NCBI GenBank assembly: GCA_031272415.1 | Contig: JAISTU010000024.1 | Coordinates: 1 to 17,754, forward strand | Direction: 5' to 3' | DNA from: Bacteroidales bacterium | Lineage (GTDB): Bacteria > Bacteroidota > Bacteroidia > Bacteroidales > WCHB1-69 | Length of the DNA stretch: 17,754 nt | Shown: piece after piece, positions 1 to 9,176 of the stretch | How the letters are laid out: each line of letters begins with the position of its first letter | How positions within the stretch are numbered: the stretch's first letter is position 1 | The notes under the pieces: generated by a model | Database searches by the model: none | Seen by the model: the letters and a program-made list of their open reading frames with translations, nothing else | What the model was told of the DNA's origin: nothing | Program-made: the position numbers and the translations under genes

Positions 1-208
1 ACTTCTACAGTATTGTCATTTTGAGAGAAAATTTAACTACTTGATTATCAGTATTTTATATTTTTCAGAAATGAATTTTTGAAATGTAGTGTCCCCCGCT
101 AAATCGTAATGTATTGATACTCTTTTGTTTACATATCGAACCCATCGAAGTCGGAATATACGATTGTAGATTATTTTTCGTTTTTTTGCATTTTGGGATA
201 AAAATGTT

Positions 209-2290
209 CTAAAATTTGACTATTACTTCGGCTTTGATGTCGGTGCGGTGGTTGGAGGCAATTTCCCCTAATCCGCTCCCGTTGGTAAAACGGTCTTGAT
301 AAATTGTACGTGAAATTTTGAGCCAAATATCTACATATTTTGTAATGCTGCATTTGCCGATCAAATAAACTCTATAACCTTTTCCGTAAAATGCAGGCAC
401 TGAAAATGCGTATAAAATGTCGCTCTCGTAGGTGTAAATTCGTTCATCGTAAGAATAAATATCAAAAATTGCAAAGCGTGCCGTCAAAGTCAGCGGTATT
501 CGCCTAAATCTAAATCCAATATCCTGATAAATAATATAGCCTTGATGATAATCCTGCGTTTGATGTGCTTGATAATTAACGACTTCCAATCTACTTTTGA
601 AGGACAGCCACTTAAAAGGTTTATAATCAAGGTGTAGCCGATAGGTTTGTTTGTGCGTTTGCGTAATAGAGTTAAGATTTTCTGCTCCCTCATTAAGGGC
701 TTTATCCTTATATTTAAACCGAAAATATGCCGAAAAACGACTGTTAAGCGTAAAAGTTAATTTAGATTGTACCTCAAAACCATTGGTAGGTGCATCAATG
801 CGGTATTTTAACCAAGTGAATTGAAAATAATCCACATACGCATCCAAAACAAAATATTTTGAAAGGATGATGTTTGCTCCTGCAAAAAAGCCATGCTCTG
901 CCGAATTATCCGAAGATTGTCCAAATGCACCGCCGTTCAAACATTGATATTTTTTGTCATAATATCTGTGCAAAAATGCAAGTGTTACCAATGGATGCGG
1001 GTAAAAATTGATGCCGTTGAGCGTGGCAAATCCTCCATTTTTACTGATAGCAAATTCTCCGAAAAAACTTGTCTTTTTATACAAAACTTTGTAATCCACA
1101 GAGGCATTGAGATTATCTTGTTCATTGAAAGTGAATTGATTATAAAAAGATAAATTTCGTTGCAAAGGACGGTTAAAATAGGTATAATAAACCGTTGCTC
1201 CTATTTTGGCTGTCTCAAACGGTATATCAGCATGAAATCCTGCCAAATGTTGCCAAATTGAATTTTTATTGGCAACTTCACTCGCAGTGCGATGATAGCC
1301 CGTTTGTTGCAGAGTTTCAATGAATTGTGTTTGAGCATCCAAAGTATCACCACCGATGGAGGCATCTAAATTTTTAATGGAGTAGAAGAGTGTCAAATTC
1401 AACACTTTACAATCTATCTTTGCAGCCATTCCACGCATGTAATTGTACTCATTAGCAGAAGAATAGGGCTTTAATCCTGCCGAATAACGCTCTACCGATA
1501 CCGAATTGGACGGTTTTTGCAGCGAAAAGCCTGTATTTAATGCCAATCCTTGTCCAAATGAAAGGTGATAATCGCCCACTGCCAATGCTTGCAACTTGCC
1601 TATATCTTTGATAAACAGATGAAAAGAATAAAAATCAAAGCCATAAGGATTACTCCCTTTGAAAAACTGCTCACCTGCATCTTTTTCAGCCGTCAAACCA
1701 AATCGCAATTTATCCCTGAAATTGAAACTATAGCGCAATAATAAGGCTTGTGGAGAGCCTAAATATCGGCTTGCATTCGGATTATTATCATCAATTTGAT
1801 ACCCTTTTTGTTGCTCAATCACTTGTCCATAACGCAAAATAAGCCGATTTTTGCCATATTGAAAGGCTTGTTTGGCAGTCCATTTTTTAGTTGTAATTAC
1901 TTCTTTTACAGTAATATACGGCAATAATCGTTGTAAAGTTGTCTGCTCAAAACCTTCTATTGCCAACAATTCATAAATGCTGTACAAATTTCCAAATTGT
2001 GCAAGATATTTTTTGAGATGATATAGTTGATAATCAGTGAGTTGAAACACGGTTGACAGTTTATCATAATCGGGTTGGTTTAAATTGATTTTGTTTTGCC
2101 GATAAAAATCCAACTCTTCTATCAGTTCGCTAAAATCTGCATCTTCTTCGCTGATTTGTTCGGATAATTGTTCAATTTGGTCTTCTTGCTCCTCATTTTC
2201 GTCCAATTCTTGTCCCTGCAAAGGTCTTTCAACTTGTGCCGAAACAATTATTGTAAAACAACATAAAAAACTGATAACCAAGTGTTTCAT
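209..2290 (-). CDS. Outer-membrane beta-barrel protein with N-terminal helix-hairpin-helix domain
   Basis: A 693-residue exported protein. Residues 1-18 form a signal peptide (basic start, hydrophobic core, SA-Q cleavage site). Residues 20-60 are very rich in Glu, Asp and Gln. Residues 66-128 carry a helix-hairpin-helix pair of the ComEA type (KINLNQPDYDKLS, then YSIYELLAIEGF and RLLPYITV). The remaining 560 residues alternate short aromatic-rich strands and polar turns and end in Phe, as outer-membrane barrels do. In Bacteroidota this architecture is a common, uncharacterised family, usually annotated only as a helix-hairpin-helix protein. The role is unknown; the HhH sits on the periplasmic side, so DNA binding during uptake is possible but unproven. 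The ATG at 2290 has its own promoter in the 62-base gap after leuS, so it is probably transcribed independently. Confidence 0.8.
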   Translation of the reverse strand: MKHLVISFLCCFTIIVSAQVERPLQGQELDENEEQEDQIEQLSEQISEEDADFSELIEELDFYRQNKINLNQPDYDKLSTVFQLTDYQLYHLKKYLAQFGNLYSIYELLAIEGFEQTTLQRLLPYITVKEVITTKKWTAKQAFQYGKNRLILRYGQVIEQQKGYQIDDNNPNASRYLGSPQALLLRYSFNFRDKLRFGLTAEKDAGEQFFKGSNPYGFDFYSFHLFIKDIGKLQALAVGDYHLSFGQGLALNTGFSLQKPSNSVSVERYSAGLKPYSSANEYNYMRGMAAKIDCKVLNLTLFYSIKNLDASIGGDTLDAQTQFIETLQQTGYHRTASEVANKNSIWQHLAGFHADIPFETAKIGATVYYTYFNRPLQRNLSFYNQFTFNEQDNLNASVDYKVLYKKTSFFGEFAISKNGGFATLNGINFYPHPLVTLAFLHRYYDKKYQCLNGGAFGQSSDNSAEHGFFAGANIILSKYFVLDAYVDYFQFTWLKYRIDAPTNGFEVQSKLTFTLNSRFSAYFRFKYKDKALNEGAENLNSITQTHKQTYRLHLDYKPFKWLSFKSRLEVVNYQAHQTQDYHQGYIIYQDIGFRFRRIPLTLTARFAIFDIYSYDERIYTYESDILYAFSVPAFYGKGYRVYLIGKCSITKYVDIWLKISRTIYQDRFTNGSGLGEIASNHRTDIKAEVIVKF

Positions 2291-2311
2291 AATAACAATT
2301 TTACTATTTTA

Positions 2312-2340
2312 CAAAAATACTCATATTTTACAATTAAAAA
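2312..2340 (-). promoter_or_regulatory. Predicted promoter of the barrel-protein gene
   Basis: Read on the minus strand: TTTTTAATTG (2331-2340), 11 bases, then TATTTTTG (2312-2319), which fits the Bacteroidota -7 box TAnnTTTG. It lies in the 62-base gap between leuS and the barrel gene and about 20 bases upstream of the ATG at 2290. Confidence 0.6.
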
Positions 2341-2352
2341 AAAGGCTTCAAT

Positions 2353-5133
2353 CTAAATCACCACATTTACAATTTTTTTGGGGACAACAATCACTTTTTT
2401 AGGTTTTTTCCCGTCTAACCATTTTTGAGATTCAGGTGCGGTAAGGACTGCATTTTCAATTTCTTGTGTTGTAGCATTGGCTGAAAAATTGAGTGTAAAT
2501 CTCATTTTTCCATTGAAAGATACAGGATAAACGATGCTATCTTGTGTCAAATAACGCTCCTCATAAACAGGAAATTTGGCATTGCAAACAAAATCCGAAT
2601 GCGAGAGCAAATGCCACAATTCTTCCGCAAGATGTGGCGCAAAAGGAGCAATCAATATAGTCAAAGGCTCTAAAATGGCTCGCTTATTGCACTTTAAATC
2701 CGTCAGTTCGTTAGTGCAAATCATAAACGCACTTACCGATGTATTGTAAGACAAACGCTCTATATCTTGCTCAATTTTTTGAATTGTTTTGTGCAAAATT
2801 TTCAACTCCGCCTCTGTTGGTTGTGCCTCTGAAACACAAAAATCAACACCGTTGGGATGATAAAGTCGCCAAAATTTCTTTATAAACCGAAAAACACCCT
2901 CAATTCCCTTTGTATCCCAAGGTTTTGACTGTTCAACAGGTCCTAAAAACATTTCATACATTCGCAAAGTATCTGCTCCATATTTTTCTACCAAATCATC
3001 AGGATTTTGAACATTATAAAGCGATTTGGACATTTTTTCAATCTCATGTCCGCAAATATATTTTTCATTTTCAAGTATAAATTCGGCATTGGCAAAATCA
3101 GGCATCCATTGCTTAAACCGCTCTGTATCAAGGATATCATTATCCACCAAATTGATGTCCACATGCAAAGGTGTTGTTTGATAATCTTTTCGCAAATTGT
3201 AAGAAACAAAAGTATTAGTACCGTTAATGCGATAAACTATGCTTGACCTGCCTTGTATCATGCCCTGATTGACCAATTTGGCAAACGGTTCATCTTTGCA
3301 AACCAAGCCCAAATCGTACAAAAATTTATTCCACATGCGAGAATACAACAAATGACCTGTCGCATGTTCAGAGCCTCCAATGTACAAATCTACATTTTGC
3401 CAATACCTATTTGCCTGTTTATCAATGTATTGTGTTGTACAATCGGGGTTCATATAACGCAAATAGTACGCATTTGATCCTGCAAAACCGGGCATGGTAT
3501 TACAATCCAAAGGGAAATTATGATAAGTCCAATTTTTGGCTCTGGCTAAGGGGGGCTCACCTGTTTGTGTAGGCTCATATTTATCTATTTCAGGCAAAAT
3601 AAGCGGCAAATCCTGCTCATCTATCGGATAGGGCATCTCATCTTTATAATAAATCGGAAACGGCTCACCCCAATAACGCTGACGACTGAAAATAGCATCT
3701 CTAAGCCTGTAATTGATTGTTTTATAGCCTATTTTCGCCGCCTCTATGCGGGCTATAACGGCTTTTATTGCCTCTTTGCACGGCAAATCAGTAATAAAAT
3801 CCGAATTGATACAATGTCCGTCTTTGGACTCTTTGGCATTCTCCCACGTATCGGTAGGGGTAATTTCTTCTCCTTCCATCGCAATTACCTGTATAATAGG
3901 GAGTTGGAACTTTTTAGCAAATGCAAAATCGCGACTGTCGTGCGCCGGCACTGCCATTATTGCACCTGTCCCATAACCTGCTAACACATAATCGGCTACC
4001 CAAATCGGAATTTTGTTGCCATTGAACGGATTTATTGCATAAGAGCCTGTAAATACGCCTGTTACAGATTTAACTTCTGCCTGTCGCTCCCTTTCGGAAC
4101 GGTTTTTGGCAGTGGTTACATATTCTTTTACAGCCTCCTTTTGAGCCTCTGTGGTCAATTGCTCAATCAATTCATGTTCAGGACATAAAACCATAAAACT
4201 AACCCCAAAAATAGTGTCCGGTCGGGTGGTAAAAACTTTCATTTTCAAGTCATTACCATCAATTGAAAAATCAATCGCAGCCCCTTCACTTCGTCCTATC
4301 CAATTGCGCTGAATTTCCTTAATAGACTCACTCCACTCAATGGTATCCAATCCGTCCAACAAGCGTTGTGCATAAGCGGTTATACGCAATAACCACTGTT
4401 TCATCTTTTTACGAATAACAGGATGGCCTCCACGCACAGATAAACCATTGACAACTTCATCATTTGCCAAAACAGTTCCCAAAGCAGGACACCAATTGAC
4501 CATAGTATCAGCCAAATATGCCAATCTGTAATTCATTAAAATTTGCTGTTTTTCTTTTTCCGATTTTGCATTCCATTCCTCTGCTGTAAATGTAATATCT
4601 TCTGTTTGAGCAATTTGCAAATCTTTTGTTCCTTGTTGCTCAAAAACCATTATCAATTCTTCAATTGGGCGTGCCTGAGCCGCTTGATAGCAATAATAAG
4701 AATTAAAAAGTTGCAAAAATCCCCACTGTGTCCATTTGTAATATTTGGGGTCGCAAGTGCGTACTTCCCGACTCCAATCAAAACAAAATCCCAATTTATC
4801 CAACTGCTCCCGATAGCGATTGATGTTGATTTGTGTGGTAATGGCAGGATGTTGCCCTGTTTGGATAGCATATTGCTCTGCCGGCAATCCGTAGGCATCA
4901 TAACCCATTGGATGTAATACATTAAATCCTTTCAAACGCTTATATCGTGCAAAAATATCGCTTGCAATATACCCCAACGGATGCCCTACATGCAAACCTG
5001 CACCCGAAGGATAAGGAAACATGTCTAATACATAAAATTTAGGCTTATCCGATTGATTTTCAACATGATAAACGTTGTTCTTTGCCCATTCTTTTTGCCA
5101 CTTTTTTTCTATTTCGCTAAAATTATAATCCAT
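2353..5133 (-). CDS. leuS: Leucyl-tRNA synthetase
   Basis: A 926-residue class I aminoacyl-tRNA synthetase that charges tRNA-Leu with leucine in the cytoplasm. The HIGH signature is HVGH at residues 48-51, after the PYPSGAGL segment. The CP1 editing domain is present, with TTRPDT at 302-307 and AHDSRD at 397-402; the Asp in AHD is the residue that positions the amino group of misacylated substrates in this family. The leucine-specific insertion precedes KMSKS at 700-704. An anticodon-binding helical domain follows, and the C-terminal domain ends in KKIVNVVI. Length is normal for Bacteroidota LeuRS, and catalysis and editing both look intact. The ATG at 5133 follows a good promoter and is divergent from polA. 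Confidence 0.98.
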   Translation of the reverse strand: MDYNFSEIEKKWQKEWAKNNVYHVENQSDKPKFYVLDMFPYPSGAGLHVGHPLGYIASDIFARYKRLKGFNVLHPMGYDAYGLPAEQYAIQTGQHPAITTQININRYREQLDKLGFCFDWSREVRTCDPKYYKWTQWGFLQLFNSYYCYQAAQARPIEELIMVFEQQGTKDLQIAQTEDITFTAEEWNAKSEKEKQQILMNYRLAYLADTMVNWCPALGTVLANDEVVNGLSVRGGHPVIRKKMKQWLLRITAYAQRLLDGLDTIEWSESIKEIQRNWIGRSEGAAIDFSIDGNDLKMKVFTTRPDTIFGVSFMVLCPEHELIEQLTTEAQKEAVKEYVTTAKNRSERERQAEVKSVTGVFTGSYAINPFNGNKIPIWVADYVLAGYGTGAIMAVPAHDSRDFAFAKKFQLPIIQVIAMEGEEITPTDTWENAKESKDGHCINSDFITDLPCKEAIKAVIARIEAAKIGYKTINYRLRDAIFSRQRYWGEPFPIYYKDEMPYPIDEQDLPLILPEIDKYEPTQTGEPPLARAKNWTYHNFPLDCNTMPGFAGSNAYYLRYMNPDCTTQYIDKQANRYWQNVDLYIGGSEHATGHLLYSRMWNKFLYDLGLVCKDEPFAKLVNQGMIQGRSSIVYRINGTNTFVSYNLRKDYQTTPLHVDINLVDNDILDTERFKQWMPDFANAEFILENEKYICGHEIEKMSKSLYNVQNPDDLVEKYGADTLRMYEMFLGPVEQSKPWDTKGIEGVFRFIKKFWRLYHPNGVDFCVSEAQPTEAELKILHKTIQKIEQDIERLSYNTSVSAFMICTNELTDLKCNKRAILEPLTILIAPFAPHLAEELWHLLSHSDFVCNAKFPVYEERYLTQDSIVYPVSFNGKMRFTLNFSANATTQEIENAVLTAPESQKWLDGKKPKKVIVVPKKIVNVVI

Positions 5134-5159
5134 TCTAATTGTTTAATACTATAAACTTA

Positions 5160-5188
5160 CAAAGATACACAAATTTTTCAATTAAAAA
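5160..5188 (-). promoter_or_regulatory. Predicted promoter of leuS
   Basis: On the minus strand: TTTTTAATTG (5179-5188), 11-base spacer, then TATCTTTG (5160-5167), an exact TAnnTTTG box. It lies 26 bases upstream of the leuS ATG. Confidence 0.65.
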
Positions 5189-5214
5189 TTAAGAACTAAA
5201 AAATTATTATTATG

Positions 5215-5241
5215 TTTTTTCAATAAAAAAGTGTATTTTTG
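5215..5241 (+). promoter_or_regulatory. Predicted promoter of polA
   Basis: TATTTTTG at 5234-5241 matches TAnnTTTG, preceded by GTG as in the other promoters here and by a T-rich block at 5215-5220. A transcript from here would have a leader of about 60 bases before the polA ATG at 5311. It is divergent from the leuS promoter. Confidence 0.5.
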
Positions 5242-5310
5242 CAGAAAGGGTAGTTTTTTCAACAGGGAAATAACTGCCGTAAAAAGTTTAAATTTTAAAT
5301 ACCGTTTTTT

Positions 5311-8067
5311 ATGTCTGAAAAAAAGAAAAAATTATTTTTGATAGATGCGATGGGGGTGATATTTAGGGCATATTATGCACTTGGAAAATCACCGCGAATA
5401 ACATCAAAAGGATTTAATACATCCGCCATTTTTGGATTTGTTACTGCCTTATATGAGGTGATAAAGAAAGAAAAACCTACTCATATCGGGGTGGCATTTG
5501 ATAGTCACGGACCTACTATCAGACACGCTGAATATGAACAATATAAAGCACAAAGAGATAATACACCCGAAGATATTATTGCCAATTTACCATACATTTT
5601 TAAAATATTAAATGCGTGGAAAATTCCTGTTTTGATGCTTAACGGCTATGAGGCTGATGACATTATCGGTACTTTTGCCAAAAAAGCAGAACAAGAAGGA
5701 TTTATTACCTACATGATGACTTCCGATAAAGATTACGGACAATTGGTGTCTGACAATATTTTTGTTTACAGACCGCCGAGAATGGGTAATTCAACAGCCA
5801 TTTTGGGAGTAAATGAAATTTGTCAAACTTATGATATTCAAACGCCCGAACAATTGATTGATATTTTGGGGATTTGGGGAGATGCGGTAGATAATATTCC
5901 CGGTATAAAAGGCATTGGAGAAGTGGGGGCTAAAAAATTGATTAAACAATTTGGCAGTATTGAAAACATGTTGGCAAATGTGGAAAGTATTGAAAGTCAA
6001 AGCATAAAAGCAAAAGTCAAAGCAAATGCAGAAAATGCTTTATTATCTAAATCGTTGGCAACAATCATGTTGGATGTTCCTTTAAAATTTGACGCACACG
6101 AATTGGAATTACAGCCACCTGATGCCACTGAATTGAAATCTATCTTTGATGAATTGGAATTTAGAACATTGGAAAAGCGAATTTTTACCGACCTTTCCTT
6201 GCAAATTGTACCACAAAATCAAAGCAAAACAAACAAACAGCCTGATTTATTTTCTGCTTTTGACAACACTGAAAATCAAAACAATTTGCCAAAAAAGAAT
6301 ACAATTGCCCCCAAAGTTGCGTCTAAATATCACACCATTACTAAATTGGAAAATATACCGTCATTGGTGCAGAAAATATTGCAAAGTAAGGCTTTCAGTT
6401 TCTATTTGCCCACACATACAGGCAATCCTTTGGAAGAGAATTTATTAGGTATTGCTATTGCTCTCAATTTAAGAGAGGCTTTTTATATTCCTTTGTCGAA
6501 CAATAGGGAGCAAGCGAAGAAATTTTTAGCAGAATTTGTGGCAGTGTTTGAGAGTCAACATATTCTTAAAATAACGCATGATTGGAAAAATGCTATCCGA
6601 TTTTTGAAAAAATATAATATTTACCCCAAAGGCAATAAATTTGATACCCTTTTGGCGCATTATTTGCTTGACCCGGACATACATCATCATGCAATAGAAG
6701 ATATAATGTACGCCTATTTGGACAATAAAGATTTATACTTGCAAGAGAGCGACAGTTTCAAAGATAATGTTTGTCAAAAGGCAGATATACTTTTACAATT
6801 GCAGCCGATTTTAGAGCGTCAATTGGAAACCAAAAATGCACTTCATTTGTTTGAAAATATCGAAATGCCGCTTGTTGAAATACTTGCCTCAATGGAAGAT
6901 GAGGGAGTGTGTATTGATGTGCCTTTTTTGCAGGAATATTCGGCTGTTTTGCAGGAAAAAATAACGCAAATTCAAAGCGAAATCTACCAAATGGCAGGAC
7001 AAAGTTTCAATATCGCCTCCCCAAAACAGTTAGGATTGATTTTGTTTGAAAAATTACAAATTATTGACAATGCAAAATTAACTAAATCCAAACAATATCA
7101 AACAGGGGAAGAAGTGTTGGTAAAATTGGAGAAAAAGCACCCTATTGTTGAGCAAATTTTGAGGTTTAGGACTTTGAGTAAATTAAAATCTACTTATGTA
7201 GACTCTTTTCCTGCATTGGTAAATCCGAAGACGGGTCGTTTGCATACGCTTTTTAATCAAGCCGTAACCTCAACAGGTCGTTTAAGTTCGAGCAATCCTA
7301 ATTTGCAAAATATACCCATTCGTGGGGAGGATGGCAGGGAGATACGCAAAGCATTTATTCCCCGCAATGAGAATTATGTGCTTTTGTCGGCGGATTATTC
7401 ACAAATTGAATTGCGTTTAGCCGCCGCCATGAGTGAGGATGAGAATATGTTGGAAGCCTTTAAAAATGGGCAAGATATACACAAAGCGACTGCGGCACGC
7501 ATTTATAACATACCGCCCGAAGAAGTAACCGATGACATGAGACGCATTGCAAAAACGGTTAATTTCGGCATTTTGTACGGTATTTCGGCATTCGGATTGT
7601 CGGAAAGATTGAATATTCCTCGAAAAGAAGCCAATGAGTTAATCAATCAATATTTTGAAAAGTATCCCAAAATTAGGGAATACATTGATAAACAAGCGGA
7701 ATTTGCCACTCAAAATGGCTATGTAGAAACGTTAATGAAACGGCGACGTTATTTGCACAATATCAAATCAGCCAATAATAATTTGCGTACTTTTGACCAG
7801 CGAAATGCAGTCAATGCCCCTGTACAAGGCTCGGCTGCCGATTTGATAAAAATTGCAATGATACACATATATAATGAACTTCGGAAACGGAATTTGCAGT
7901 CTTCGATATTGTTGCAAGTGCATGATGAGTTGGTGTTGGACGTGCATAAATCCGAATTGGAAGAAGTAAAAGCATTAGTGTCCGATAAAATGTGTAACGC
8001 AATGCAACTGGCTGTGCCTTTGGAAATTGAAATCAATTACGGAAACAATTGGTTAGAGGCTCACTAA
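5311..8067 (+). CDS. polA: DNA polymerase I, proofreading site apparently lost
   Basis: A 918-residue family A polymerase for Okazaki fragment maturation and repair. The N-terminal 5' nuclease is intact, with LFLIDAMGVIFRAYYAL, NGYEADDIIGTF, TSDKDYGQL and GDAVDNIPGIKGIGE. The polymerase domain is intact: motif A DYSQIEL with D695, motif B from R744 (RRIAKTVNFGILYG), and motif C HDE at 871-873. The middle 3'-5' exonuclease fold is recognisable but its acidic residues are gone. Aligning by eye to the E. coli enzyme, the FDTETD site reads FYLPTH (Y365, P367), NLKYD reads DWKNA (A428) and RHDMDSL reads HHAIEDI (A461). I infer no proofreading by this domain, as in Taq polymerase. The ATG at 5311 is preceded by a promoter, and miaA follows after 11 bases. 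Confidence 0.98.
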   Translation: MSEKKKKLFLIDAMGVIFRAYYALGKSPRITSKGFNTSAIFGFVTALYEVIKKEKPTHIGVAFDSHGPTIRHAEYEQYKAQRDNTPEDIIANLPYIFKILNAWKIPVLMLNGYEADDIIGTFAKKAEQEGFITYMMTSDKDYGQLVSDNIFVYRPPRMGNSTAILGVNEICQTYDIQTPEQLIDILGIWGDAVDNIPGIKGIGEVGAKKLIKQFGSIENMLANVESIESQSIKAKVKANAENALLSKSLATIMLDVPLKFDAHELELQPPDATELKSIFDELEFRTLEKRIFTDLSLQIVPQNQSKTNKQPDLFSAFDNTENQNNLPKKNTIAPKVASKYHTITKLENIPSLVQKILQSKAFSFYLPTHTGNPLEENLLGIAIALNLREAFYIPLSNNREQAKKFLAEFVAVFESQHILKITHDWKNAIRFLKKYNIYPKGNKFDTLLAHYLLDPDIHHHAIEDIMYAYLDNKDLYLQESDSFKDNVCQKADILLQLQPILERQLETKNALHLFENIEMPLVEILASMEDEGVCIDVPFLQEYSAVLQEKITQIQSEIYQMAGQSFNIASPKQLGLILFEKLQIIDNAKLTKSKQYQTGEEVLVKLEKKHPIVEQILRFRTLSKLKSTYVDSFPALVNPKTGRLHTLFNQAVTSTGRLSSSNPNLQNIPIRGEDGREIRKAFIPRNENYVLLSADYSQIELRLAAAMSEDENMLEAFKNGQDIHKATAARIYNIPPEEVTDDMRRIAKTVNFGILYGISAFGLSERLNIPRKEANELINQYFEKYPKIREYIDKQAEFATQNGYVETLMKRRRYLHNIKSANNNLRTFDQRNAVNAPVQGSAADLIKIAMIHIYNELRKRNLQSSILLQVHDELVLDVHKSELEEVKALVSDKMCNAMQLAVPLEIEINYGNNWLEAH

Positions 8068-8078
8068 AAGTTCATTTT

Positions 8079-8984
8079 ATGTCAAAATTATTGTCAATTA
8101 TTGGTCCTACTGCAACGGGAAAAACACGCATTGCAGTACGTTTGGCTGCCGCTTTGAATGGCGAAATTATCAGTGCGGATTCGAGACAAGTTTATAGAAA
8201 TATGAACATAGGAACAGGTAAGGATTTGAAAGAATACACCATTGATGGGCAACAAATTAAGTATCATTTGATAGATATTGTTAATGCGGGCTGTCAATAC
8301 AATGTTTTTGAATATAAAAATGACTTTTTGACTGCCTATAATGATATTTGTGAGCGGGGTAAATTACCGATTTTGTGTGGCGGAAGCGGTATGTATATTG
8401 AATCTGTTTTACAAAATTATCAATTGAATTTTGTGCCTGAAAATAAGACTTTTAGAGCGTCTATTGCCCACCTTTGTAACCAAGATTTAATTCAAAAATT
8501 AGCCCAACTTCGCCCTTTGCACAATACAAGCGACACCAATGACAGGCAACGTTTGGTCAGGGCTTTGGAAATTGCCACTTTTGAACAACAAACAAATCAG
8601 AATAAAGAAAGCACAATAGCCTCAAAGATTTATTATCTGCATTTTGAACCGTCCGTATTGCGGGAAAGGATTGCCCAGAGATTGTCTGCTCGTTTTGAGC
8701 AAGGCATGATTGAAGAGGTGCGTAATTTGCTCAACAGCGGCATTACCCCTCAACAATTGGCATATTATGGTTTGGAATACAAATTTATAGTTTTGCATTT
8801 AACGGGCGAGATGTCTTATCAACAAATGTACGAGCGTTTATATTTTGCTATTTGTCAATTCGCCAAACGACAAAGAACTTGGTTTAAAAAGATGCAACGA
8901 AATGGACTCAATTTCAACATCATTGACTGCTCTGATAGTGAAGAAATAATTGTTAAAAAGATAGTTTTGGATTATTTTGTATAA
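8079..8984 (+). CDS. miaA: tRNA dimethylallyltransferase
   Basis: A 301-residue enzyme that transfers a dimethylallyl group to N6 of A37 in tRNAs reading codons that begin with U, the first step towards ms2i6A. The P-loop GPTATGKT is at residues 9-16 and the DSRQVYR motif at 34-40, whose Asp is the catalytic base in this family. LCGGSGMYIESVL (substrate-binding segment), NDRQRLVRALEI and the C-terminal FAKRQRTWFKKM motif follow. I chose the ATG at 8079 because the reading frame upstream of it offers only a TTG inside polA and residues 1-8 lead straight into the P-loop. It lies 11 bases after the polA stop and has no promoter of its own, so it is probably co-transcribed. Confidence 0.97.
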   Translation: MSKLLSIIGPTATGKTRIAVRLAAALNGEIISADSRQVYRNMNIGTGKDLKEYTIDGQQIKYHLIDIVNAGCQYNVFEYKNDFLTAYNDICERGKLPILCGGSGMYIESVLQNYQLNFVPENKTFRASIAHLCNQDLIQKLAQLRPLHNTSDTNDRQRLVRALEIATFEQQTNQNKESTIASKIYYLHFEPSVLRERIAQRLSARFEQGMIEEVRNLLNSGITPQQLAYYGLEYKFIVLHLTGEMSYQQMYERLYFAICQFAKRQRTWFKKMQRNGLNFNIIDCSDSEEIIVKKIVLDYFV

Positions 8985-8997
8985 GAGTTTTCCACAA

Positions 8998-9033
8998 AAT
9001 GTCCTTATGATTTATCAAAAACGCAAGGACGTT
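8998..9033. repeat. Imperfect inverted repeat downstream of miaA
   Basis: AATGTCCTT (8998-9006) pairs with AAGGACGTT (9025-9033) with one wobble, leaving an 18-base loop that itself contains TGATTTATCA. No U tract follows, so it is not a standard terminator. It begins 13 bases after the miaA stop. Confidence 0.4.
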
Positions 9034-9040
9034 TGACCAG

Positions 9041-9099
9041 AAAGTTATGCAACTTTTTCAAAAAAGTTAAGTAACTTTTCTAAAAAGTTAAGCAACTTT
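9041..9099. repeat. Three tandem 16-bp palindromes, AAAGTTAWGYAACTTT
   Basis: Copies lie at 9041-9056, 9063-9078 and 9084-9099 and fit AAAGTTA[A/T]G[C/T]AACTTT. Start-to-start distances are 22 and 21 bp, about two helical turns. Each copy is flanked by A runs on the left and T runs on the right. They sit between the convergent miaA and HU genes. They could be tandem weak bidirectional terminators or a phased protein-binding array; the sequence does not decide. Confidence 0.75.
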
Positions 9100-9122
9100 T
9101 TTCACAATCGTAAAGTATCTTC

Positions 9123-9143
9123 AAAAAAAAGGTACGCACCTTT
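9123..9143 (-). terminator. Rho-independent terminator of the HU gene
   Basis: Read on the minus strand: AAAGGT, loop GCGT, ACCTTT, then a further run of five T. The hairpin starts 34 bases beyond the HU stop codon. Confidence 0.65.
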
Positions 9144-9176
9144 CGATTAAAAAAGATGCATACCATGGTAGTATTT

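Noticed and set aside
85..100. TGTAGTGTCCCCCGCT as a possible insertion-sequence end.
   Set aside because: It begins with TG and has a C run like some IS3-type ends, but no matching inverted end, target duplication or transposase is visible. The rest of 1-208 shows nothing I can assign.
9041..9099. CRISPR array.
   Set aside because: Three palindromes only 16 bp long separated by 5-6 bases leave no room for spacers, and no cas gene is near.
8988..9099. Origin of replication, from TTTTCCACA (8988-8996, DnaA-box-like) beside the phased palindromes.
   Set aside because: One relaxed DnaA box is expected by chance in such A/T-rich DNA, and there is no box cluster, dnaA or dnaN.
9161..9170. TACCATGGTA palindrome just past the HU stop.
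   Set aside because: A perfect 10-bp palindrome without loop or T tract; short enough to be chance. The real terminator is at 9123-9143.
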